From the NCBI GenBank assembly GCA_002432425.1, contig DJEL01000017.1, positions 5,116 through 69,115 of the forward strand: a DNA stretch of 64,000 nt, read 5' to 3'. The position numbers and the translations under genes were made by a program. This stretch comes from Lachnospiraceae bacterium UBA5899 (lineage in GTDB: Bacteria; Bacillota; Clostridia; Lachnospirales; Lachnospiraceae). The notes beneath the pieces were generated by a model. The model saw only the letters and a list, made by a program, of their open reading frames with translations. It searched no databases and had not been told where the DNA came from. Shown one piece after another: positions 34,410-41,465 of the stretch (the stretch's first letter is position 1; each line of letters starts with the position of its first letter).

Positions 34410-35641
34410 TGGGGGAATTACAGACTCCCTGCTATGTGATTGACATGGACAGGCTGAAAGAAAATCTGGAACTATTAAAGGGCGTGTCCGACCGGACAGG
34501 CTGCCGCATTCTTTTGGCGCAGAAAGCCTTCAGCGCCTACCGGACATACCCGCTTATCGGCGGCTATCTGGCAGGCGCCACCGCCAGCGGGCTTTACGAA
34601 GCAAAGCTCTGCAAAGAAGAGATGCCAGAGCACATGGAAAACCATATTTTTTCTCCGGCGTTTCAGGAAAAGGACTTTGCAGAAATCTGTGAAATCTGCG
34701 ACCACATTGTGTTTAACTCGGTAAAGCAGTTGAAAAAATTCGGAGAGCGGGCAAAGATGGCGGGACTGCAGGTGGGACTTCGCATCAACCCGGAGAAATC
34801 CACCCAGGAAGGGCATGCCATTTATGACCCCTGCGCACCCGGCAGCCGTCTGGGTGTGACACTTGCCGAATGGCAGCAGGCGTATGAACAGGAGCCGGAA
34901 CTTTCTGAATTGCTCGATGGCTTTCATTTTCATACCCTTTGTGAGCAGAATGCGGATGCCCTGCTTGTGACACTGCAAGCGGTGGAAGAAAAATTCGGAC
35001 CTTATTTTGCCGGTAAAAAATGGATAAATTTCGGAGGCGGTCATCATATTACCAGAGAGGACTATGATGTGCCGGCATTGGAGGGAGCCATACGGCATAT
35101 GCAGGAAACATACGGTCTGCTGGTCTATCTGGAGCCTGGCGAAGCGGTGGCATTGAATGCCGGCTACCTGTATACGACCGTTCTGGAGATACAGGAGAAA
35201 TCTGCCGCCAAAATGGCAGATACGGCACGGACCGCCGCCAAAACAGCAGATACGGCGCAGACCGCCGATAAATCCGGCGGGATGGATGCAGGCAGAATGG
35301 ACATCGTCATTTTGGACACCTCCGCCGCCTGCCATATGCCGGATGTGCTGGAAATGCCCTACCGCCCGCCTCTTAAGGAAAGCGGGGAAGAAGGCGAAAA
35401 GGCATTTACCTACCGCCTTGCGGGTCCGACCTGTTTAGCCGGGGATGTCATCGGCACCTATTCCTTTGACCGGAAGCTGCAGGAAGGCGACAGGCTTGTA
35501 TTTGAGGACATGGCAATTTATTCCATGGTAAAGAACAATACCTTCAACGGAATGCCCCTGCCCTCTGTTTATTTGAAAGAGGGCGACCGATATACTTTAT
35601 GGAAATCCTTTACCTATGAAGATTTTAAAAGCCGGCTTTAA
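34406..35641 (+). CDS. nspC: Carboxy(nor)spermidine decarboxylase with internal low-complexity insert
   Basis: A 411-residue fold-type III (alanine racemase-like) decarboxylase making spermidine or norspermidine from the product of the upstream enzyme. LAQKAFSA carries the PLP lysine; HFHTLCEQ, NFGGGHHITREDYD and LEPGEAVALNAGYL are typical, and DTSAACHMPDVLEMPYRP holds the second-subunit cysteine. Between the PLP phosphate strand and that cysteine is an Ala/Thr/Asp/Lys-rich insert (residues about 266-295) encoded by a 30-bp tandem repeat (35210-35239, 35240-35269). The insert lies where the two domains join and is probably a surface loop. Confidence 0.9.
   Translation: MMGELQTPCYVIDMDRLKENLELLKGVSDRTGCRILLAQKAFSAYRTYPLIGGYLAGATASGLYEAKLCKEEMPEHMENHIFSPAFQEKDFAEICEICDHIVFNSVKQLKKFGERAKMAGLQVGLRINPEKSTQEGHAIYDPCAPGSRLGVTLAEWQQAYEQEPELSELLDGFHFHTLCEQNADALLVTLQAVEEKFGPYFAGKKWINFGGGHHITREDYDVPALEGAIRHMQETYGLLVYLEPGEAVALNAGYLYTTVLEIQEKSAAKMADTARTAAKTADTAQTADKSGGMDAGRMDIVILDTSAACHMPDVLEMPYRPPLKESGEEGEKAFTYRLAGPTCLAGDVIGTYSFDRKLQEGDRLVFEDMAIYSMVKNNTFNGMPLPSVYLKEGDRYTLWKSFTYEDFKSRL
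35210..35269 (+). repeat. Two 30-bp in-frame tandem repeats within nspC
   Basis: Two 30-base units, identical at about 24 of 30 positions, encode MADTARTAAK-like and TADTAQTADK-like decapeptides. Unit length is a multiple of three, so copy changes keep frame. Confidence 0.85.
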
Positions 35642-35717
35642 CCGGCAAAAACGGGTATGGAAACAGGGACAAAAGAATTGGCAAAAAGTATCGGCAGATT
35701 GCAGAAAGGTTGAAAAT

Positions 35718-36332
35718 ATGGCAGAGAAAAAACTGGTGGCACTGACATTTGACGACGGTCCCTCCGTAGGCACTACGGATAAGGTGCTGGATGTCTTAAA
35801 AGAAAATGATATTGTGGCAAGCTTCTTTTTAATCGGACAGAAGATTACGGAGGAGTCGGCTTATCTGGTGAAACGTGCCCATGACATGGGCTGCACCATT
35901 GAAAATCACTCCAAGACCCACCCGGGCATGACGGGGCTTACGGACGAGGAGATTTTAGAGGAAATTTCCTATACAACAAATAAAATAGAGGAAATCACGG
36001 GAGAAAAGCCCGCCTTTTTCCGCCCGCCTTATATCGACTATGACCAGAGACTGTTTGATTTGGTGGATTTGGGATTTATCTGCGGTTACGGCTGTGAGGA
36101 CTGGCTGCCGGAAGTCAGTGCCGAAGAAAGAACCCGCCGTATTTTAGAACAGGCGCATCCCGGCTTTATCATTCTGGTGCACGACATGGAGGGCAATACC
36201 CAGACCGTCGAAGCCATCAAAAAAATTATCCCCGCCCTCAAAGGGCAGGGATATGAATTCGTCACCATCCGCGACCTGTTTGCCAAGAGCGGCAAGGTGC
36301 CGGAGAGAAATACCCTTTATATGGAAGTGTGA
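35718..36332 (+). CDS. Polysaccharide deacetylase family protein (NodB domain)
   Basis: A 204-residue carbohydrate esterase family 4 protein. TFDDGPS is motif 1 (catalytic base Asp and metal Asp), ENHSKTHPGM motif 2 (metal His residues), RPPYIDYD motif 3, and ILVHDMEG carries the late His. No signal peptide, so it may be cytoplasmic or act on a small substrate rather than on peptidoglycan. ATG 35718 was chosen; the longer in-frame start overlaps nspC. Its presence at the end of the polyamine operon is notable, as some NodB-fold enzymes deacetylate small N-acetylated compounds (inference: acetylpolyamine). Confidence 0.87.
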   Translation: MAEKKLVALTFDDGPSVGTTDKVLDVLKENDIVASFFLIGQKITEESAYLVKRAHDMGCTIENHSKTHPGMTGLTDEEILEEISYTTNKIEEITGEKPAFFRPPYIDYDQRLFDLVDLGFICGYGCEDWLPEVSAEERTRRILEQAHPGFIILVHDMEGNTQTVEAIKKIIPALKGQGYEFVTIRDLFAKSGKVPERNTLYMEV

Positions 36333-38233
36333 AGCTTTACCACCCGGCGGTCGTAAGTGACAAGCCCGTTTACCTCTTCTTCCACATCGGAAAGCTGGGT
36401 GTAGACGGCGCCGCTTAAGCCCTTTGCCACAAGAGGGAAAAGCTGATGGTCAAATAAGTCGTTTACGGCTTCTTCCAAATCCTTCAGATTGGCGTATTTC
36501 CGGTAACCGTAAATGCGGTCCACACTGGAATGCCCTTCGATATGGCAGGCATAGCCGCCGTATTCGGAGATGACGAAGGCACGCTTTCCGTCGGATTTTA
36601 CCTTTAATGGTCTGAAATAATTATGAATACTGCGGAAGTCCCCGGCTTTCTGGTCGAACCATCCACTGGCATGGTCTACCGGACGGCTGGGGTCTTTTTT
36701 TGCCACCATTTTCGCAATGCGTGCGGCATCGAACTGTCCCCAGCCTTCGTTAAAGGGAACCCATACGGCGATGGAGGGGATATTGTAAAGGTGGTCGATG
36801 GTGTCCAGACATTCTTTCTCCCAGGAGTCCCGTCCCTCTTTGGAAGCTCTGGAAAACAGCTTGTAATGGTGGTCCTTCGTGTGGGCGGACATATGCGGAA
36901 ACAGGGTGGGCAGATAGCATACCCACGGCATATGGTAGGTGGTTCCGCCGCTTACCATGTCCTGCCAGACAATCATGCCGAGGCGGTCACAGTGGTAGTA
37001 CCAGCGTTCGTTTTCGATTTTGATATGCTTGCGCAGCATGTTAAAGCCTAAGTTTTTGGCAAGGGTAATGTCGTAAATAAGCGCTTCGTCGCAGGGAGCG
37101 GTCATGAGGCCGTCCGACCAGTAGCCCTGGTCCAAAAGTCCGTGCAGAAAATAGGGCTTATGGTTCAGGCAGAAGCGGAGCATGCCGTCCTCGTCCGGTT
37201 CCACGGTAAAGCAGCGCATGGCAAAATACCCTTCCACACAGTCCTCATCCGCCTGCAGCCGGAAGGTATACAGGTGGGGCGTTTCCGGTGTCCAGGGAAG
37301 GAAGGGCAGCTTGGCATCGGCACCTGCCGGAGAAACAGAAAGGCTTTCAGGAGATGCCGATGCGCCTGCCGGGGAAGTCTCAGATAGCACTTTGGAAAAG
37401 CGCAAAGTGAGGAACGTCTTGCACAGACCGTTCCCTTTGGCTGCCTCGGTATGGACTTCCGTCACCGTACAGTCCGCCCCCTCCACCTTGCAGGTGACAT
37501 CGGAAAAAGGTGCGTGGGAAAATAATGCAATCTTCACGCAGGCGTTGTCGTAGTCCGGCGTGATTCCATAGCGCACTATATAATTAGAAGGAACCCATTC
37601 GTACCACACACTCTGCCAGATGCCGCTCTGGGGTGTGTAAAACATGCCGCCGCGCTGCAAAGTCTGCTTTCCGCGGGTGGCATAGCCGGTGTCCGTCAGG
37701 TCCCGGACACGCACATAGAGCGGAACCGGAGCATCGTTTACAAAGTCGGTAATATCAGCCGAAAAAGGCAGATAACCGCCGCTGTGGGAGGCAACAAGCA
37801 TATCGTTAAGGTATACGCACGCCTCCTGGTCCACGGCTTCAAAATGAAGAAGGCAGCGGTAGCCAGCCTGTTTTTTCTGTAATTCTTCTTCGGAAAAGGT
37901 AAGGTCCCGGTGATACCAGAGGTATTCCTCGGGCATGAGAGTTTTCCCTACACCCGACAGCAGGCACTCCGGCGAAAACGGAACCCGGATGGTGCCCTGA
38001 AAAGCAGGATAGGAAGGAGCAGATACTGCTTCAACCGGCACTATGGCATAGTCCCAGGTGCCGTTTAGCATACGGTAATTTTCTCTCTTTAACTGGGGAC
38101 GGGGATACTCCCGCCAGATATTTTCATATTGATTTTCCTGTGCGATTTTTTCACCCCAGGGCGTATACATGGGGTGCAGGGTATCTTCGGGATGTGCCTG
38201 TTTTAAATTGGCGGCGGCATCTTTCCATTTCAT
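36317..38233 (-). CDS. Glycoside hydrolase family 2 protein
   Basis: A 638-residue GH2 enzyme (beta-galactosidase/beta-glucuronidase group). A sugar-binding jelly-roll domain occupies about residues 50-210, an immunoglobulin-like domain 211-330, and a TIM barrel 331-620. WVPFNEGWGQF carries the acid/base Glu (about residue 491) and VISEYGGYACH the nucleophile (about 555). The Ig-like domain contains a Ser/Ala/Pro/Gly-rich insertion (about 283-307) with two SPAGA units. No signal peptide, so intracellular. Exact glycosidic specificity not clear. Convergent with the deacetylase gene; 3' ends overlap by 16 bases. Confidence 0.9.
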   Translation of the reverse strand: MKWKDAAANLKQAHPEDTLHPMYTPWGEKIAQENQYENIWREYPRPQLKRENYRMLNGTWDYAIVPVEAVSAPSYPAFQGTIRVPFSPECLLSGVGKTLMPEEYLWYHRDLTFSEEELQKKQAGYRCLLHFEAVDQEACVYLNDMLVASHSGGYLPFSADITDFVNDAPVPLYVRVRDLTDTGYATRGKQTLQRGGMFYTPQSGIWQSVWYEWVPSNYIVRYGITPDYDNACVKIALFSHAPFSDVTCKVEGADCTVTEVHTEAAKGNGLCKTFLTLRFSKVLSETSPAGASASPESLSVSPAGADAKLPFLPWTPETPHLYTFRLQADEDCVEGYFAMRCFTVEPDEDGMLRFCLNHKPYFLHGLLDQGYWSDGLMTAPCDEALIYDITLAKNLGFNMLRKHIKIENERWYYHCDRLGMIVWQDMVSGGTTYHMPWVCYLPTLFPHMSAHTKDHHYKLFSRASKEGRDSWEKECLDTIDHLYNIPSIAVWVPFNEGWGQFDAARIAKMVAKKDPSRPVDHASGWFDQKAGDFRSIHNYFRPLKVKSDGKRAFVISEYGGYACHIEGHSSVDRIYGYRKYANLKDLEEAVNDLFDHQLFPLVAKGLSGAVYTQLSDVEEEVNGLVTYDRRVVKLHTSI

Positions 38234-38267
38234 GGGCAGGAACCTTCTTTCTTTTTGGGATTACCTA

Positions 38268-38277
38268 TAGTATACTA
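38268..38277 (-). promoter_or_regulatory. Palindrome/-10 region in front of the GH2 gene
   Basis: TAGTATACTA is a perfect 10-bp palindrome 35 bases before the GH2 start; on the minus strand it overlaps a TATACT -10-like box, so a repressor could bind here. Confidence 0.4.
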
Positions 38278-38333
38278 CAGGTGAAATTATTTCCCAAGGT
38301 GGATTTCAGATAAAATACATCAAGCAGTTTGCC

Positions 38334-38362
38334 TTGTCCATTGAAAAAGCATATGATAGAAT
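38334..38362 (+). promoter_or_regulatory. Promoter of the GAF-GGDEF gene
   Basis: TTGTCC, 17 bases, TAGAAT (5 of 6). It places transcription start near 38369, which excludes the upstream in-frame start at 38334 and supports translation from ATG 38430. Confidence 0.6.
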
Positions 38363-38429
38363 ATATGCGGAACACTGGCTCTATGGGGGGAAAGTCAGGA
38401 ATATAAGGGACCAAAGAAGAGGACAGAGT

Positions 38430-39848
38430 ATGAAAAATGTACAGTATGAGCTGATTATCAATGAGGCTTTGCGGTCCGCACTGGAATATGACATACCGGA
38501 TGAGCAGATAAACGAATTTATTGAATTTTTCGGCAAACATATAGGCTCGGACAGAATTTATATTTTTGAAGACAATGTAAAGAAAAAAGTAACGAACAAC
38601 ACCTACGAATGGTGCAACGAAGGCATCCTGCCGCAGAAAGATATGCTGCAGAATGTGGATTTTGATGTTATCGGCTGGTGGTATGACAGCTTTGACAAGG
38701 GAGAAAGTGTGATTATTCCCAGTGTGAAAGCCTTAAAAGACATCTATCCTTCCACCTACGATATCTTAAGCGTACAGAACGTGGAAACCTTAGTGGTTAT
38801 TCCGCTGCGGTACCGTGACGAAATCCGCGGATTTGTAGGCGTGGACAATCCGCCTCTTGGAAATATGGAGAGTCTTTCCGGCTTCCTTGACATGATTGCT
38901 ACGTTGCTTATCTCTTTGTTAAAGCTGCGCAACTCCTTCCGCAAGTCCAACGAAGCGGCTAAATTGAGCAGCTATGCGGCGCTGGCGGAGATTTACATGA
39001 CCATGCATTTAGTGAATGTAAAGACCGGCCATTTCCGGGCGGTCAAAAGCATTCCCGAAATCGATGAATGCCTGCTGGAAACAGACATGGACAGCTTCCC
39101 AAAGGGAATTGCCCGTGTGGTAAATATGCTCTGCTCCGATAAATATAAGGAAAGCGTACTGGCATTTACGGATTTAAGCACTCTGGAAAAACGTATGGAG
39201 GGCACCAATACCCTTGCCCATGAATTTGTGTGCAGCATTTCCGGCTGGTGCAGGGAGCGCTTTATCAAAGCGGATACGGATAAGGACGGAAAACTTCTGC
39301 ATGTTATGTACTGCGTGGAAGTGATAGACGAGGAAAAACGCCGGGAAAACAGACTCCTGTATCTTTCCGAAACGGACTCCATGACCGGACTTTTCAACAG
39401 AGGCAGCGGTGAAAAGAAGGTAACGGCGCATTTACAGGAAAAAACGGAAGGACTGTTCTGCCTGATTGACTGTGATAAATTCAAATCCATCAATGACACC
39501 TACGGTCATGTGGTGGGCGACGAGGTTATCGTTGCCGTGGCGGACACCCTGCAGAAGGCATGCCGCAGGGACGACATCGTGATGCGTCTGGGCGGGGATG
39601 AATTTGCCCTGTATATACCGGGCATGAAGAAAGAGCAGGCACCGCTTTTTATCGAAAGGCTTTTCGGTGAATTTGCCAAAATCGTAATACCCGAAATGAA
39701 GGGAAGAAAAATCTATACCAGCCTCGGTGCTTCCTTCAGCGGTACGGAGGAGGAAGTTTCCTTCGACCAGATATACCGGGAAGCAGACCGGGCGATGTAC
39801 GAAAGCAAAAAGACGGAAGGCTACTGCTACCATATTTTCAGGGAATAG
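38430..39848 (+). CDS. GAF-type sensor diguanylate cyclase (GGDEF)
   Basis: A 472-residue signalling protein. Residues 20-175 are a GAF-like domain with SDRIYIFEDN...NTYEWCNEGILPQKD. A PAS-like domain lies at about 180-310, and a GGDEF domain at about 315-470. LGGDEFAL is intact and the inhibitory RxxD site is present (RRDD five residues before it), so c-di-GMP synthesis with product feedback is expected. The first two domains resemble those of the histidine kinase at 43969, including the NT(Y/F)EWC...PQKD block. It lies just before metF. Confidence 0.92.
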   Translation: MKNVQYELIINEALRSALEYDIPDEQINEFIEFFGKHIGSDRIYIFEDNVKKKVTNNTYEWCNEGILPQKDMLQNVDFDVIGWWYDSFDKGESVIIPSVKALKDIYPSTYDILSVQNVETLVVIPLRYRDEIRGFVGVDNPPLGNMESLSGFLDMIATLLISLLKLRNSFRKSNEAAKLSSYAALAEIYMTMHLVNVKTGHFRAVKSIPEIDECLLETDMDSFPKGIARVVNMLCSDKYKESVLAFTDLSTLEKRMEGTNTLAHEFVCSISGWCRERFIKADTDKDGKLLHVMYCVEVIDEEKRRENRLLYLSETDSMTGLFNRGSGEKKVTAHLQEKTEGLFCLIDCDKFKSINDTYGHVVGDEVIVAVADTLQKACRRDDIVMRLGGDEFALYIPGMKKEQAPLFIERLFGEFAKIVIPEMKGRKIYTSLGASFSGTEEEVSFDQIYREADRAMYESKKTEGYCYHIFRE

Positions 39849-39883
39849 GACCGGCAGCAGAGAAACAGAATAAGGAGAAATAC

Positions 39884-40756
39884 ATGAAGATTTCAGATAT
39901 ATTGCGCGAGGACAAGACCACCATATCCTTTGAGGTGTTTCCTCCGAAGACTACCGCTAATTTTGAGTCCGTAAAAAAGGCGGCGCTGGGTGTGGCGGCA
40001 CTGCATCCCGATTATATGAGCGTGACCTACGGGGCGGGCGGCAGCAGCCGCGGCAATACCCTGCATATCGCGGAGGAAATCCAGAAAGCGGAAAACGTAA
40101 CCACCATTGCCCACCTGACCTGTGTGGGAGCGGGAAAAGAGGACATCAAAGCGGCTCTTTCCGAAATGAAGGCAGCCGGCATTGAAAATATTCTGGCGCT
40201 CCGCGGGGACAGACCGAAGGATTTTGACGGCGAGCCTTTTAAGGACTACCACTACGCCTCCGAACTGGTGGCAACCATTAAGGAATACGGTGATTTCTGC
40301 GTGGGCGGCGCCTGCTACCCGGAGGGACATCCCGATTCCGTCAACAAAAAAGAGGATATTAAGAACCTCAAAAAGAAGGTGGATGCAGGCTGCGAATTCC
40401 TGACCACCCAGATGTTTTTTGACAACAATATATTCTATAACTTTTTATATAAGGCGAGAGAAGCGGGCATTTTAGTGCCGGTTATTCCCGGTATCATGCC
40501 CATCACCAGAGCCAATCAGGTAGAAAATGCGGTGCGTCTGTCAGGCTGTAACGTACCGGAACGCTTCCGCAGCATTGTGGACTGCTTCGGCGAAAATCCG
40601 GCAGCCATGCAGCAGGCGGGCATTGCCTACGCCACGGACCAGATTATTGACCTGATTGCTAACGGCATCAGGCACATTCACGTTTATTCCATGAACAAGC
40701 CGGAGGTGGCAAAGGGCATCCTTGACAATCTCTCCGACATTGTAAGACAGATATGA
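39884..40756 (+). CDS. metF: 5,10-methylenetetrahydrofolate reductase
   Basis: A 290-residue FAD-linked TIM-barrel enzyme making 5-methyl-THF for methionine synthesis. ISFEVFPPKTTANFE carries the catalytic Glu; SVTYGAGGSSRG, LALRGDRP, FLTTQMFFDN and VPVIPGIMPI are conserved. AAGGAG lies before the ATG. Its stop overlaps the start of the MetH activation-domain gene (ATGA), followed by metH, so this is a compact methionine-regeneration unit. Confidence 0.95.
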   Translation: MKISDILREDKTTISFEVFPPKTTANFESVKKAALGVAALHPDYMSVTYGAGGSSRGNTLHIAEEIQKAENVTTIAHLTCVGAGKEDIKAALSEMKAAGIENILALRGDRPKDFDGEPFKDYHYASELVATIKEYGDFCVGGACYPEGHPDSVNKKEDIKNLKKKVDAGCEFLTTQMFFDNNIFYNFLYKAREAGILVPVIPGIMPITRANQVENAVRLSGCNVPERFRSIVDCFGENPAAMQQAGIAYATDQIIDLIANGIRHIHVYSMNKPEVAKGILDNLSDIVRQI

Positions 40757-41385
40757 TGGGAAAAGAGCTAATCGGACAGCCGTTTTTGGAAACGGAATAT
40801 TTTAAGAAAGAAGTACGCCGGTATTTAGGCTACGGAAAGCAGATACCGGATGAAACGGTGCAGGGACTCATCGGCGGATGTGCAAAGGAGCTCTGGGACA
40901 GCATACAGCCCAGGCACCTGACGGCAAGATATCCGCTTGCCTTAAAGCCGGAAGGGGAAATCCGCACGGCGGGGCTTACCCTGCACAGCAAGGCATTGTC
41001 CAAAAACTTACATGACTGCAAAGAGGTGATTTTCTTTGCGGCAACGCTTGGAAACGGCGCGGATATGCTGATTAACCGTTACAGTAAAATAGCGGTCAGC
41101 AAGGCGGCGGTCATGCAGGCGGTGGCGGCTGCGGTTATGGAAGAATACTGCGACAGGTGCCAGGCGCAGATAAAAGAAGAATTGCAGACGGAGGGACTGA
41201 CGCTGCGTCCCCGGTTCAGCCCGGGATTCGGTGATTTGTCCCTGCAGATACAGCGGGATTTTTTAAACGTGCTGAATGCCGGAAAATGTGCCGGTATTTT
41301 TTTATCGGAAGGAAATATCATGCTGCCGGAAAAATCCGTGACGGCATTTATGGGCATCTGCCGCATGGACGACAGCGCCGTATAA
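40753..41385 (+). CDS. Stand-alone methionine synthase activation domain protein
   Basis: A 210-residue protein matching the AdoMet-binding reactivation domain of MetH. The conserved LRPRFSPGFGDLSLQIQRD block (with the R-x3-GYG-type region) is present. In canonical MetH this domain is the C-terminal module that remethylates inactive cob(II)alamin; here it is a separate gene, and the MetH downstream lacks it. Overlaps metF by 4 bases. Reductive partner (flavodoxin) could be the product at 18231, though this is speculation. Confidence 0.85.
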   Translation: MMGKELIGQPFLETEYFKKEVRRYLGYGKQIPDETVQGLIGGCAKELWDSIQPRHLTARYPLALKPEGEIRTAGLTLHSKALSKNLHDCKEVIFFAATLGNGADMLINRYSKIAVSKAAVMQAVAAAVMEEYCDRCQAQIKEELQTEGLTLRPRFSPGFGDLSLQIQRDFLNVLNAGKCAGIFLSEGNIMLPEKSVTAFMGICRMDDSAV

Positions 41386-41465
41386 ACAGAGAACGGGCAG
41401 GAAAGGTACGGAACGGACGGAGCGGGTTTGAGCCGTCTGACAGAACATAAAAAGGGATGGAAAGT

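Noticed and set aside
38334..38429. 32-codon N-terminal extension of the GGDEF protein
   Set aside because: It overlaps the predicted promoter and has no ribosome site; ATG 38430 has one and begins at the conserved region.
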